Source of the DNA: Maratus speciosus
Taxonomy: Eukaryota; Arthropoda; Arachnida; Araneae; Salticidae
Direction: 5' to 3'
DNA length: 64,000 nt
Assembly: GCA_963932465.1 (NCBI GenBank)
Contig: OZ010798.1
Location: 20,780,918-20,844,917 of the forward strand
The stretch's first letter is position 1. Every line of letters begins with the position of its first letter. Positions 10,931-23,120 of this stretch are shown here, in pieces. Under the pieces are notes generated by a model. It was given only the letters and a program-made list of their open reading frames with translations, searched no databases and was not told the DNA's origin. Position numbers and translations under genes: made by a program.

Positions 10931-11343
10931 GAAAAGGGCAACTTCCTGACATAAGTTTTAATTAATTTTTGTTCGAAAATGCATGAAACTAGCTGGTGTT
11001 GTTGTTCAGAAACTATGCCATTGAGCTGTTTTTCCCATTTTTTTGCAAACGCAATAGATCTTTCAGAAAATAGCGTCAAAGTGGGCGTTTTGAACAGAAT
11101 TTCCGCGCGAAGGAAGAAAGAGCATTCAAGAGCGGGCGAAAAACGTGTTTGTCAAGTGATCGAAATGGCTTATAACTGAATAGGTAATGGATGGATCAAA
11201 AAATGAAAAAAAAAAACAGTTCAATTCGAAATCGCTTCCCTAGTCAGGACTTCCCATTTCATACCTTTCCGTTAAAAAATGAATTTGTAAATGTGTCAAA
11301 GCGTTTTGCGCTTGTTGAGCAGAGCAGTTAAGAACAACCTTAA
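10931..11343 (+). mobile_element. family A TTAA MITE, copy 2 (5' end lost)
   Basis: Begins in the internal AAAAGGGCAACTTCCTGACA, without the 5' inverted repeat, and runs to GAACAACCTTAA. Otherwise it is close to copies 1 and 4. Confidence 0.8.
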
Positions 11344-11496
11344 AGAATGTCCTATAATGGGCAAAAATGAAATCTGCTGAAATTAAATAGCAACAAACTA
11401 ATAAGTAAATAGTTTTTTTAATTGCCATTTTGTCAGTAGTTGATCAATCGAAAAAATCCGTTGAAAATTAAAAAATTAATCTTTAAAACATCACGC

Positions 11497-11920
11497 TTAA
11501 GGGTGTATTCCGATCCAAACTGCTTATTTTCTGATTCATTTTAAAATTCATTTTTGCTCTCAAACGCATCAAACTTGGAAATTATCTTATTTAGGAACTA
11601 TATAATGTGCGGTGCTTCTTAATTTTTTTATAAATGCAGAAAATACTGTAAAAAACGCTGTCAAAGTTGTCATTTTGAACCGAATTTTCCGAAGCGGGCG
11701 ATCTGGGAATGAAAAAAATGGTCATACTGAGAAAATAATTGTTTAAAAATCAAATTCTAATGAATTGAGCTGAAAATGAAATCACACGGCATGTTAAACA
11801 TGCCTTCAGAAATCGCCCCAGCAAGTTTCGTGTTTTTACTTTTAAAAATGAGTCTGAAAATGTCTCAGAAAATTTCGAGCTGTTGAGGGTGGAAAAATAT
11901 TTTTTCGAATACACCCTTAA
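11497..11920 (+). mobile_element. family B TTAA MITE, copy 1
   Basis: 424 bp with ends TTAAGGGTGTATTCCGATCC and CGAATACACCCTTAA, an inverted repeat of about 14 bp including TTAA. Internal landmarks are GAACCGAATTTTCCGAAGCG and CACGGCATGTTAAACATG. No coding capacity. Confidence 0.88.
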
Positions 11921-12279
11921 ACTGTGATGAACAATAATTCATATAAAACTATTATCTGAATTCATATAAAACTTTTATCTGAAATAAGCAAGATGGAAGT
12001 GGATTATTTTAACTTACCGTAATTGTCTCCAACTATTTAAAAACTAAATGGTTACATTTTCTAATAAAAAAAAAAAAAAAAAAGAAAAAGAAATTAATAA
12101 AATGGCTTCTCTTACAGCAGGCAGGTGACAACAGGTGCTCCAACATTCAAACAAAAATATCATGTCTTTTGCTACGTGTAAAACTCATTTCCGCCTGAAA
12201 GGGCGCAATATTTCAAAAATTTGATCCACTACTGGAGGCGCATCAATTACTGGCGCGGTCACCCTATATATTAAATTTT
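11921..12279. other. AT-rich interval, nothing recognised
   Basis: Only an A-rich tract at 12066-12094 stands out. Confidence 0.4.
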
Positions 12280-12370
12280 ATACCATTCGGTTGCGTAGTT
12301 TTTGCGCTGTTATATGCGGACAGACGTGGAAACGGACAGACGAGACGACGATTACAAGTACTACGTAAAA
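12280..12370 (-). repeat. dispersed repeat fragment with GTCTGTCCG microsatellite
   Basis: On the minus strand it reads GTCTGTCCGCATATAACAGCGCAAAAAC and on into AAATTTAATATATA. The same motif order occurs on the plus strand at about 23365-23440 and 24190-24260. Such (GTCY)n tracts are typical of Helentron-associated elements. Confidence 0.5.
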
Positions 12371-12901
12371 TATATATATTGTAAACATTAAAAATTTCAC
12401 AATCTTACTTAAAAGGCGACTAATGTAATGAAAAAGATGTTACAAGTTTAAAATATACATTTTATTTAAAAACTTCTTAGTACTTCCAAACCTTCCAGGT
12501 TCATCATCAGAGAATATCTTGATAACTAAATGTTGTTTATTTACAGAAATACGTCGCTTTGTTTTGAAGATGAGAAAGCCAATAATTACTAGAATTGAAA
12601 GTAAAAGTAGCAGTAGCAGTTTCATGGATTGAATTTAATTAGGGGAAATATATATTATTATTATTAATTACAGTTCCATTTATTTTATGACATCACTTTG
12701 TTTCTCATACGTCACTTTCCATGGGTAGAAGAAACTATTTAACTTCTGTAACTTTAAATTTTATTACGTCACTTTGCTCAGGTTTTCAGGATTTATTTTC
12801 AGGATATTGAACCACAAACTGGGGATATTGTACGACAGGACGTCGTTACAATCTTGATCATGGAAGACGGTAGTATTTCGAGTGACGCAGCCTTAAGCCT
12901 A
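12371..12901. other. AT-rich interval, nothing recognised
   Basis: Nothing coding or repetitive was identified. Confidence 0.4.
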
Positions 12902-12949
12902 GAATCGTATCGTATCGTATCGTTAAAATCGTATCGTATCGTATCATAG
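12902..12949 (+). repeat. ATCGT pentanucleotide microsatellite
   Basis: Four ATCGT units, a short TAAA break, then three more units and a degenerate one. Confidence 0.9.
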
Positions 12950-13552
12950 AATTCGTAGATGGTGGAACTCATATATACAGCTAACTCGACATCAAAGAAA
13001 ATGCGAAAAGCCGCCTTTTAATAACTCAGCAGATATACGTCTTATTGTTCTGAATTTTCTAGAACAGTCTTATATCTGCAGTCTAATCGTATACTGAAAT
13101 TTTTACATTTCTACGTGCAGTATATTTTGAGATCTAAATAGTCATTTTTAAAGTGAAAACGTTGGTATAATATCGAGGAAGTTCCTAATTTGAAAATCTC
13201 GAAAACGGTTCTAACGATTATTTTTAAATTGATACATAATATAAATGTGATTAAGGCGAGGTGAATAACACTTTTCTTTTTTCTGGGAAAACTCTCGTTC
13301 GTTAAATAATTCGATTTTTTTTTCTCTCGAAAATGACACGGGCGATTTTTTAAAAATCAAATAAATATGTTTCAGATGAACCAAATAACAATTTACTTGT
13401 TTCCAGCAAGACTCTTGTTCGTTTTATAATGCGCATGAAAAATCGGACTATATTTCTTCGCCATTCTATGGAAATTTCACCGAAAATGCATGACACTGTA
13501 TTCATACACATGCTTTCTTTTTAACCACTTTTGGGGAGAAATATTTTGTCTT
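12950..13552. other. interval without recognised feature
   Basis: No reading frame or repeat structure was seen. Confidence 0.4.
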
Positions 13553-13628
13553 CCCACGGCTGAGTGGTTGAGGGCCATCGTCTACTGATCTTAACAGAGG
13601 CAGTTCGATACTCTGTAGTGCGTGTGAA

Positions 13629-13657
<29 letters not shown>
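13553..13657 (+). mobile_element. tRNA-like SINE head with poly-T tail
   Basis: A-box-like GGCTGAGTGG at 13558-13567 and B-box-like AGTTCGATACT at 13602-13612 have tRNA spacing and are followed by about 28 T residues. The outer stem does not pair, so it is a tRNA-derived relic and not a working tRNA gene. Confidence 0.45.
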
Positions 13658-13660
<3 letters not shown>

Positions 13661-14698
13661 TCTGTTAGTTGACCATTATTCTCAGTTCCTTTGTCATTTT
13701 TTAATTGCTATTAAGTTAAATAAAATTACAATTATAATGACGCCAATTTGATGATGATTATTTCTTGGCAATTTTTCAACAATAAAAATATTACCATAAA
13801 TTTTATAAATATATTTAATTTCAATCACTTTACAAAAAATATACATTAATAATTATTATTTGAATATTATTATTTATTATTATTGAATTATTATTTAATT
13901 ATTTATATAAATCACACGATCAGAAACGTAAAAAAATAATTCATTTCAGCTCTTCTTTTTATAATATCATTTTTTATTATTATGACGGTCAATCAATATA
14001 TAATCACTGACATCCATAATATTATTATTATTATAATTATTATTTTCCTTGCATAAAAACTATTGTGATGTAATAATTATTTTATAATAAATAATTTAGT
14101 TGAAATGTTTTATTTATAAATAACAATGAAGTTTTACATAATAAGCATACCAGAATTTTGGTGTCGCCATCTTTTGACGCAATGAGGAATTTGCACACAT
14201 GGGGGATTTGATCATTTATATATTTTTCTGATAGTTCCACATCCTCAGTTTTCAAAAATGTTCCCGAAAACGCGAAAAAAAAATATCTATACTATTAAAT
14301 AATTAGTCCTAAAAGTAAGCTAAAATCACGTCGCTTCAAATCGGGGCATGACTTACTATGACGTCACAGTTCACGACAGGCAAGCGGAACGGAAAGAAAA
14401 GAGTTACTAAGCTTTGGAAATAAAGGTTCGAAATTTTTAAACTACTGATTTTACAAATTTGGTTCTTTCGCATCTGGATGTTATTTTGTACGTTGATTTA
14501 TAAAATGTCTATTTGAAAAAAAATGAACGCTAAGTTTATGAAAAAATCGATTTTTAAACTCATTAAAAGTCTTTTCACATAGAGAAAATTGACGGGATAT
14601 TGTTAAAATTAGGAAAAATAAAGAACTGATCGCTTTTAAACTTTGACGTTGTTTTAACGCATAATAAAGATTTTATAAATTTAAGATGAGTTGATTTT
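13658..14698. other. very AT-rich interval with ATT-type low-complexity tracts
   Basis: ATT/TAA-rich simple sequence dominates 13840-14100. No coding or element structure was seen. Confidence 0.5.
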
Positions 14699-14738
14699 TG
14701 GTGGTGGTGGTGGTGGTGTGTGTGTGTGTGTGGGGGGG
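14699..14738 (+). repeat. GGT/GT/G microsatellite
   Basis: GGTGGT repeats pass into GTGTGT and then a G run. Confidence 0.9.
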
Positions 14739-15037
14739 TTCTCTTTTTTCCTTCAGATCAACTATTTATTGCGTTTTAAATGCGATTTTTCATTTAACAC
14801 TCAAATAAATATTATTTTTTAACATTAGATATTTGAAAGAGTGGGAAATGCAGAGGGAGGGAAGGGTCATCCGGGGAGGAGCTATTTTCTAAATTTTGAG
14901 TACGCGCCTCATGTGACATATCGTTAGAAAGGTGTATGAAAACTTATTCATATTATGCACATCCGGTGCCCCTCCCCCCCACACACTTCGTCCCCTGGGG
15001 GCACTTTTATAAATTTTTAGGTTTTTTACAAGAATTT

Positions 15038-15111
15038 GCAGTGCGTGCGCAGCACGTGGTGCTATACGATGCCGCAGACAGCGGGGATGTGGTTCGCGGT
15101 TTTTTTTCCAG

Positions 15112-15159
<48 letters not shown>

Positions 15160-15211
15160 ATGCAGTACTGTCGAAGCACGCCTGCTACACGGTGTCATAG
15201 GCAGCGGGACC
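15038..15211 (-). repeat. two related retrosequence-like segments around a poly-A tract
   Basis: Segments 15038-15090 and 15164-15211 are diverged direct copies (GCAGTGCGTG / GCAGTACTGT, later CGCAGACAGCGGGG / ATAGGCAGCGGGAC). On the minus strand the right-hand one runs directly into about 35 A residues (T tract 15117-15153), as in a retroposed RNA with a poly-A tail. The parent RNA is not recognised. Confidence 0.45.
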
Positions 15212-15850
15212 TAAAGTATTTTTATGTTGAAAAGTAAAAATTTAATATTAAAATTTTTTTGAGTAGTTTCAATATTTTTACGTTTTATAATATCTATTAA
15301 GACATGACAAAATATTGTTTCGAAATAAATCCTTTATTTTTTAAACCTAGTCCCTAACTTAATAAAAATGTACACTTACGCAATAAAATTTTTATTTACT
15401 TCCTAAATAAAAACTAACATATATGTGTGTGGCATATCTTAGACGTTTCTACGTTTTACCTATTTAATCATCAATAAAACAGGGTTATTGCTTATTAATC
15501 TTTACAGATACAATATACGTATGAAATCTACTACAGAGTGTTTTGTTTGTTTTTAAATACGAATGAGTACATCATAAATATGAATGCCTTTTTTTTTCTC
15601 TTGAGTAACTATTTATCCAATCAATTAATGTTCTAAAATAGTAATATTTAAACAAAATCAAACATAAAGTTACTGAAAAATGATCTTCACAAGATCAAAG
15701 AGATGATGCATTAGATAAATTAGGATTTTTCTTGTCATCTCTCTTCATAGCTTTAGTCCATGATTTTCTAATGGCAGGGTCTTTTGGCACACTGAAAAAC
15801 AACTTTTCGCTAGAAGTTACTGGTTGTATTAGTGCAGAGTGGTACAATAC
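15212..15850. other. AT-rich interval, nothing recognised
   Basis: A short open frame begins within this stretch at 15732, but it runs into the tandem repeats of element M and shows no protein-like features. Confidence 0.4.
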
Positions 15851-16252
15851 CAGGGATCTGTTTAGGAAAAAATTGGGTCCTTTAAAGGACCCTTCACAAA
15901 TTTTTTCATCTCAAAACAGGACCCTTCACAAAACTTTTTGCCTTAAAAAAGGACCCTTCACAAAATTCCTTGTCTTAAAAATAGGCCTTTTACAAAAATT
16001 TTCCAGCTCTTAATTAAACCTTTCACAAATTTAATCATTTAAAAGTAAAATCTGACCTATCACTTTTACATATATAAAGAAAATATATGTATTTTACATA
16101 CATATATCTTCTTAAAAATATATAAAAAGAACCTGAGTATAACGTTCATTTCAGATTCACAAAATTAGGACGAGATTTTTCACAAATGTAAAAAAACTCT
16201 TCACAATTTCACAAAAACAGGACCCTGACAGGAAAGTCTGGACAGACCCCTG
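15851..16252. mobile_element. non-autonomous element M with CAGGGrTCTGT ends
   Basis: 402 bp with imperfect inverted ends, CAGGGATCTGTTTAGGAAA on the left and CAGGGGTCTGTCCAGACTTTC read inward from the right. AATAC directly flanks both sides, a possible 5-bp target duplication. Inside, GGACCCTTCACAAA repeats every 32 bp (15887, 15919, 15951) with decayed copies after. The ends look hAT-like, but hAT duplications are 8 bp. Confidence 0.65.
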
Positions 16253-16261
16253 AATACAGTA

Positions 16262-16571
16262 CAGTAAAACCTCCTTAAAGCGACCATGTTTCATTCTAAT
16301 AAAAATTGATCGTTTCAAGAGGTGGCCTCATAATGGAGGTCATGTTTAAATCTAGATTTTAATTGTTGAAAAAAAGTAGAAATAATGTTACTAGAATTTA
16401 TTTTTCACATTAGGAAAAAATATAAAAATTTAAGTATCAAAATAAAAGTTAATTATATAAGTTAATTACTGCAGTGTTTAAAAATGAATATATTGACGAT
16501 TGCTTTGGTTTTACGGTTTTATCTTTCATAACATTTATTTCCAAGTCCTTTCAAAATTCAGTAAATAAATA

Positions 16572-16612
<41 letters not shown>

Positions 16613-17076
16613 GACGGGAACAAATAAAGATATTTTCATTAATTTATCTATTTCTTTGAGAGTTTCCTAACTGAATAGGGTAGGGGAGTTTATTGATCGT
16701 CATTCTTAATTCGTCATCAGAGTTAACTTCATTGTCTAAAAAGGCATAAAGGGGTTTAAGCACTTAAAAGTTACCGGAATAATAATAATAATAAAAAAAA
16801 ATCTAAACTTATTTAGAGGTTTAAAGCCCCTCGGAATTATTTTTCTAATAAAACCTTCTTCAAGTGACAGGAAAAAACGGAATTTGTTTCCTTTTCTTCA
16901 AAGAAATTGGTCGCTCATGGAGAGAGGTCAGCTGGGATGGTCTCTGAACGGAAGTAAAATTAGTATTGAGCTTATGGGAATAAATTTCGTCCAATGAAAA
17001 ACTGATCGTTCAGGGAGGTGGTCGCTTAATGGAGGTGATCGCTTAATGTAGGTGGTCGCACAGAGAGGTTTCACTG
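16262..17076. mobile_element. pogo/Tigger-like MITE F
   Basis: 815 bp, ends CAGTAAAACCTCC and GAGGTTTCACTG, flanked by TA on both sides. Subterminal GGTCGCTTAATGGAGGT-type words recur at both ends. A T tract lies at 16577-16611. No transposase frame is present. Confidence 0.75.
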
Positions 17077-17900
17077 TATTTATAATATGACTTTGTGCTC
17101 TCAGTCATAATAATTTTAGAAACAGCAATATTTAAAATGAACAAGTTGAAAAGCGACACACGTAAAGAATAACAGTCGTTTGTTGTCATGAACTGTGACG
17201 TCAGATGTATTAGTATTATGGAGCGTTTTCGGGATACGGTAAATAGTGCGATATTAAAACAATCATAAATCAGTAATAAAAGCTCAAAATAAAAAACATA
17301 TGCAGGGTATCCTTCTTATTTTTTCATGTACTATTGTTTCGTGATAAAGTTAGAAAACGTGCAAATTCTCCATTGCGTACTACATTTTGTCTCTTATTCG
17401 GAAAAAAAAAGAAAAAACTAACGCTTTTCACCGCTTTGAAAGAATCTCTTGTGACTAGAGGTCTATTTCGCAAATATTAAGAAAATTACTGCATACAAAA
17501 ATATTAAAATGGGTAGTATTATAGAGAAATGTTTGATAAAAACGTTGAAGTAGACAGTTTTTAAATCGAAGAATTATTTTAAGAGATATTTAATGTTAAA
17601 TCTGGATAAAATTGTCTCATTAAAAAAGTCTCATAGGAAAAAAAAATATACATGGGAATTTAATCATTTTCATTCAATAGAAACTCGAAGTTTGCAGAGT
17701 GCATTTATTATTTTTAACTTGCCTAATTTTTTGACGGTTTATTTCAATTTTAAATTAAAATTTTCAGAATTTCCAGAGATATTTTTTACATATTTTAGAA
17801 AAGGTTATTTTAAATTGTTGCCAATTGTTAAAACAGCGCAAAGAATAATATATCCTTTAAATTAAAAATTTATTCACACATGACTATTATAAACAGAAAA
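17077..17900. other. AT-rich interval, nothing recognised
   Basis: The open frame at 17593-17865 is lysine/phenylalanine-rich, without domain features, and is probably chance. GTTGCCAATTGTTAAAACAGCGCAAA near 17818 recurs diverged near 18297. Confidence 0.4.
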
Positions 17901-17904
17901 AAAA

Positions 17905-18200
17905 TCCTTTTAAATTAGAATTAAATGATAGCGTGTTAAAAGCAGGAAAATATTAAACATTACGTCATAAAAATTGTTTTTACACATGCTTACTTAAAAT
18001 GAAAGAAAATTATAAAATAATCAATTATTTTCAAATTAGAATTAAATGATTACGCATTAAAAGCAGGAAAACATTGAAAATTACGTCATAAAAATTATAT
18101 TTACACGTGAATATTAAAAGAAAAAGAAAATTTTTAAATAATAAATTCATTGATATGTGTTAAAAGTCGTAAATGGAGGAAATTACGTCATATTGGCCAA
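17905..18200 (+). repeat. tandem repeat of about 121 bp, about 2.5 units
   Basis: AATTAGAATTAAATGAT recurs at 17913 and 18034, each followed by GTTAAAAGCAGGAAAA-type sequence and TTACGTCATAAAAATT. A third, degenerate unit ends near 18195 with TTACGTCATATT. Confidence 0.75.
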
Positions 18201-18650
18201 AGTGGCCAAATAATAATATTGCAAAACAGTTTAAATTAAAAAATATATTTATATGAGAGATTTATTTCAAATTTCGAGATGATATTTTTAACTATAGTTG
18301 CCAATTTTAAGGTAGCGCAAATAATAATATTATCTTTCTAATAATAAAAATATTTTCAGTTGAATGTTACAAAGAGAAAGGAAAGTTTGGTGAAAATTAT
18401 GTCAGATTTAAAACGTTACATTTAAAATCTCTTATTTAAAATCATTTTCTTATAGCGTTGTTAAAAAATACCATAAAGCAAACACTCTGTTGACTTAGTT
18501 CCTTTTATATTTGGTATTTTTCAAATGTTTAACTAATCTTATTTAATCAAGCACGGAAACAGCAACTAACATCAGCTGATTCGGTCTTGAAATCCCTCAG
18601 TAAAAGGGAAACCCGTTTACAGTAAGATCGCCATTGATTTTTTAATTATA
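18201..18650. other. AT-rich interval, nothing recognised
   Basis: Contains only the diverged repeat of the 17818 segment mentioned for the preceding gap. Confidence 0.4.
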
Positions 18651-19142
18651 CAGAGCAGCCTCGATTATCCGAGCTAATTGGGACTGTTAGTAAGTCGGAA
18701 TCGGAAATCTCGGTTAATAGAAACTGTGTGTAAAAACTCGCCGTGCTTGCGAATTTAACATCTCTTTTAAAAAAATATATAGAACGTTTTTTAAATAATA
18801 AAAATAAATATATGTAAAGTTCTGTTTCACAGCTTAACAAATTTAAAAAGAAAATCAACTACCAGTAGTAAATTTTAAAATGCAAATTGAAAAATTTACG
18901 AAAGTTCACACAGCCACTGGAAACAAAACATTGTTCGCTATTGACTTCTCAGGGTCCAGTGTTTCTTTGGAGTTGAGTGCTTTTGGGGGCAGAAAGGCCT
19001 GTATAGCACGGACAGTGAGCTAAAGAGTGTGGTTATTTTTAAGGCTCATTCAAAAGGGGAAAAAAAAAAATCAGACTTTGTTATCGGCTCGGTTAACAGA
19101 AACCTCGATTAATCGAAGCTCGGTTAATCCAGGTTCTACTAT
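18651..19142. mobile_element. pogo/Tigger-like MITE G
   Basis: About 490 bp. The left end CAGAGCAGCCTCGATTATCC and the right end, read inward TAGAACCTGGATTAACCGAGC, are imperfect inverted repeats with the CTCGATTAwCCGAGC core usual for Tigger/pogo termini. TA flanks the left end. GCTCGGTTAACAGAAACC repeats the word inside. No transposase. Confidence 0.65.
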
Positions 19143-20109
19143 AATTCAATCTTCCGTAATCTTTTTAAAGCAGATCAAATTAATGGACTTTAGCACAAAG
19201 TCACATAGCTGATAACTGCCATGCTTGTTGGCCACCTTTTTTTCAAAAAGTTTGCTTCACCTTATTCAATTAATGAGATATCTCCGATAAAATAAGTCAC
19301 ATTTTCCCGTTCTAAAATACTGGTATCCAAAAATCGTAGCATGTAACTGACACTACAAGTACTCATGGAACTAGACTATTTTAAGTCTGATTTTTATTAT
19401 AGACTATATAAAATTATTAAAAATATATATTATGATAGGAACTACGGGCTATTTACGTTACAGATATAAAAATCATGTTTTTTTTTTTTTTTTTTTTTTT
19501 TAGGGAAAAAGAAATAAAAACCTATTTGACGATAGGTTTATAAAGACACATTTTGTATTTGTTATATTTCAGGGGATGAGGAGGGGGGGGGGGGACTATT
19601 TTTATTAAATATCGCAATTAGTCCACATGGCAGATATAATTATGATAGACACTAGTTTGCTTCGCCCCTCTATGGCGCCTTATGGGTCCAGCTTCCATAA
19701 CTCAGAAACCACCTTTCGGACATCAATGCAACAGATTCCAAACGTTATAAGTAACTTAATAATCACCCTATATAGCATTAAAGTAAATTTATGAGTACTG
19801 CATACTATTTTTTTATCGTAATTTCTGAAGAGAAAAAATTATTTCGGTTCCATTCTTAGGTACTGGTCTGAAAAATTTTGAAAAAGGGGGGAAGGAGGGG
19901 ACATGAGACTGCTGTTTGTGAAACAACACAACGGGGTCTGGCTTATTCAACTTGGGTTTTGGTGACTTCAATTGGAAGGTGGTTTGTTTAAAAGAATGCG
20001 TTCCCTGCCCCATGAAAATTGGAACTATTGGTGCACCATCTATGTAAGGATTTAATAATTATAAATTAACATTTTGGATTTATTAATTTAAGGATAAAGT
20101 GTTTTTAAA
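19143..20109. other. interval without recognised element
   Basis: A T tract at about 19477-19501 and a G run at about 19582-19593 are the only striking features. Confidence 0.4.
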
Positions 20110-20165
20110 GGAATATCAAATGAAACCCTCTGTGCGATCTGCGATTATACTTACCCACTTGTTTT
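20110..20165 (+). repeat. fragment homologous to the right end of element L
   Basis: GAATATCAAATGAAACCCTC followed by TGTGCGATCTGCGATTATAC and TTACCCAC matches 63648-63703 with few differences. It is a solo end of the same Helentron-associated family. Confidence 0.7.
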
Positions 20166-21876
20166 TATATACAAACTGCTATAAGGAAAATTGTAATAAA
20201 ATAGTAAAAATTAAATCTGCATTAAATTCCATAAGTATCTTTTTTTTTAATAATTTTATCACTAACCTCAAAAAAGTAATGATATCAATGCAAAAACCCT
20301 CGACGGGTTAAAAGTTTCTGACGCAGCACTTTATCTTATGCTCTAAGAATTTTAAATATGGAACTTAAAAATACTGATATCAAATTTTGAGTGACGTTAT
20401 GCTATTTCTTAAAAAATATATTTGTATTTATTTCATCATTTTATTTTTGTTTTATTTATAATCGCATGTGCAAAAGTTATGTTCAACATGAAAAGCTGCA
20501 TAAAATTTTATTCGCTGTTGCTTTATCATTTACATCTCTCATAAATTAAAAATATGAGTTTTAAAAGATATGATATAAAATTTAAGTGACGCCTTGATGT
20601 GACTTTAAAAGGTTTGTTTTAAAATTCAATTTAAATTATTTTTGACTTGGTTAAAATATTTTTTTTACATCTACACAATACTTTTAATTTTCCAATTCAC
20701 TGTTAAATATATCACTTTCATTGAATCTATACTATGCATTGAAATGTATTTATTTCAATAAATTGATTTATCTTTTGTGTCACGCTATTCAAAATTGTGA
20801 GTAAGATTTATGTAAATGGTTTCTTTGCGTCAAACTATCCTTTTTCATACAATTCATGTAGTTTGGACACAATGACGCAAGGAAACGTGTCAGAAAGTTT
20901 CGCGTTTCTTGAGAAAGAAACTTGAGAGCCGCGTTAATACTGAGAATATAAACCTCCTTTTATAAATTAATTCTTTAAAAACAGAAGAAAAAACAGAACA
21001 GGCAAAGGGTGTGTCCTTTTTCAATATTTATATTTCCATTATCCACTCAATTTTCACGGTGCTAAAACTTTGTTTTTTAAGTGCTAAAAAATAAATTTCA
21101 TCTTCGGCAAACGCTTATACACCACTCAAAAACCTGTCGGTTATACCTTTGCCTGAAACACTGATGGAAACACGAGATAAGGGGAAGCTAACGCGCTAAA
21201 AAGTTATTAATGTTGTTTACAACCTCATCAAAACCTCCCTTTAAAAAAATAAAAAACACTACAAAAAACAAAAAAAATACAAACGCAAAATCTTTGGGTA
21301 AACACGAACGCGTTCTTCAGGGGGAAAAAATGCCAAGCTATGCCCATGATTTATGGTTTTACAGCATTAAAAAAAATTTGCAGTTAATAAATGATACTTC
21401 GCGAAGTGCTATGGTTAAAGAGAAAGTTGGAAGTTAAAAGCCCTATAATTATACATCCCCGAAATTAATTTCTGTCGACCTTGTTTTTGGACTAGCTAAA
21501 AAATAACTAGTTTTTTCCACGGAAAGGAGGGAACCACAGTGGCAAGGAGTTCGTTAAAAGCAGTCACTAATCACTATAATATTCGGAAATAATTCATCGG
21601 TTAGATGAACACGTATTGACCACATAGTAGTGTAGGAGAATAGAGAGGAAATCCATATTTGACGTTGTAAACGATTTTTGATCATTATAATGAGATGTGT
21701 TTGAGGTTTGATAACAAGAATTTTGCAGCGGTAATAACAAGAATAATGACCACAGAAACGGAAATAATATAGATCGAAAAACTTTTGGGTGGTTATTGTA
21801 AAAGTGAGAACAAGATATTTTGATTTGATGAAATACTTTTATCACTGGTTCGTTCATTGCGTTAGACAGGTACGCC
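20166..21876. other. interval without recognised feature
   Basis: 1.7 kb with only short chance frames. AT-rich; no terminal or tandem repeat was identified. Confidence 0.4.
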
Positions 21877-21924
21877 CACTGAAAAAAATGAAGTACTGAA
21901 AAACGAGTAAATCGGTGGTTGATT

Positions 21925-22162
21925 GGTTGGTTGATTTTTGACGGTCGATTATCTACTCTAGGGATATAGGCCCGAGGGGGGAGTGCCCTCTGTGGGGGGT
22001 CTTTCTAAGGGAACCTAACCCGTATTTACGCATGGAAACCCATGGCTCGAAGAAAACCACGAAAACTCCGAACGATTAGGCCGACGGGCGCGATTGGGTT
22101 TGAACCCAGCACCTCCCGTCTACCAGCTTCGAGAGCAGAACCTCTCAGCCACTGGTGGGGCA
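21925..22162 (-). mobile_element. tRNA-derived SINE, copy 1
   Basis: On the minus strand the head begins GCCCCACCAGTGGCTGAGAGG, with A box TGGCTGAGAGG (22141-22151) and B box GGTTCAAACCC (22096-22106). The anticodon-loop region CTCGAAG suggests a tRNA-Ser(CGA)-like origin. The body carries GGGTTAGGTTCCCTTAGAAA, and the tail is AACCAACC-type. It lies inside element C, and the second copy of C has no SINE there. Confidence 0.75.
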
Positions 22163-22317
22163 GTATATCGAATTGAGTATTTTTGGATAAAAAATGAATC
22201 TATGCTTGCGAAATGTTGAAACATCACATGTTATCAAACCCAAACAAAACGATAATTTTGTACCCTGAAATGGTTTATTTCATTTATGGTGGTATAAAAG
22301 ATGTTTATTAAGGGTGT

Positions 22318-22731
22318 ATTCGAAAAAATATTTTTCCACCCTCAACAGCTCGAAATTTTCTGAGACATTTTCAGACTCATTTTTAAAAGTAAAAACACGA
22401 AACTTGCTGGGGTGATTTCTGAAGACATGTTTAACATGCCGTGTGATTTCATTTTCAGCTCAATTCATTAGAATTTGATTTTTAAACAATTATTTTCTCA
22501 GTATGACCATTTTTTTCATTCCCAGATCGCCCGCTTCGGAAAATTCGGTTCAAAATGCCAACTTTGACAGCGTTTTTTACAGTATTTTCTGCATTTATCA
22601 AAAAATTAAGAAGCACCGCACATGATATAGTTTCTAAATAACAGAATTTCTATGTTTGACGCGTTTGAGAGCAAAAATGAATTTTAAAATGAATCAGAAA
22701 ATAAGCAGTTTGGATCGGAATACACTCTTAA
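22318..22731 (-). mobile_element. family B TTAA MITE, copy 2, nested in element C
   Basis: Full-length family B in reverse, bounded by TTAA. The second copy of C has an unfilled site (GATGTTTACTAATTTTAAATT), showing that B jumped into C. Confidence 0.88.
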
Positions 22732-23120
22732 TTTAAATATTAAATTATGCACAGTATTTTAAAATAATTTAAAAATGCTTGGAAATAATGCTCTTGTCAT
22801 AAAAATATTCGATTTGGGTATCTTGTTAATAATTTTTCTAATTTTCTAAATAAATAATCAATTAAACGTTTTTTGTTATTAACTTTGAACGGGAAATAAA
22901 TGTCAGTACATTTTTACTTTAATTTTTCGGTTTAGGGGGGGGGGGGGGAGGCAGTACATAACGATTCATATTTGAACACAACCATGGAATCAAAAATGAG
23001 TACATGTGTTTCTCAATTTTGAGTACATTTGGATCGAAGCTATTTTGAGCAGGTGACGCCTTTAAAATTGAGTACTTTTTACTCAACTTTGAGTACCCAT
23101 TTTTTTTTTTCAGTGCCCGC

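Larger units (their letters stand above)
21877..23115. mobile_element. CACTG-ended word-array element C, copy 1
   Basis: Ends CACTGAAAAAAATGAAGTAC and GAGTACCCATTTTTTTTTTTTCAGTG (given in two parts: GAGTACCCA, then the T run and CAGTG), with CC on both sides as a possible 2-bp duplication. Subterminal words of type TTGAGTACTCAA are repeated in both orientations near the right end. It hosts a SINE and a family B MITE; a copy lacking both is at 25936. No coding capacity. Confidence 0.7.

Noticed and set aside
13553..13627. Functional tRNA gene
   Set aside because: A- and B-box-like motifs exist, but no acceptor stem forms and the B box is degenerate.
14889..15198. 96- and 63-residue frames with long lysine runs
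   Set aside because: They are translations of a homopolymer tract.
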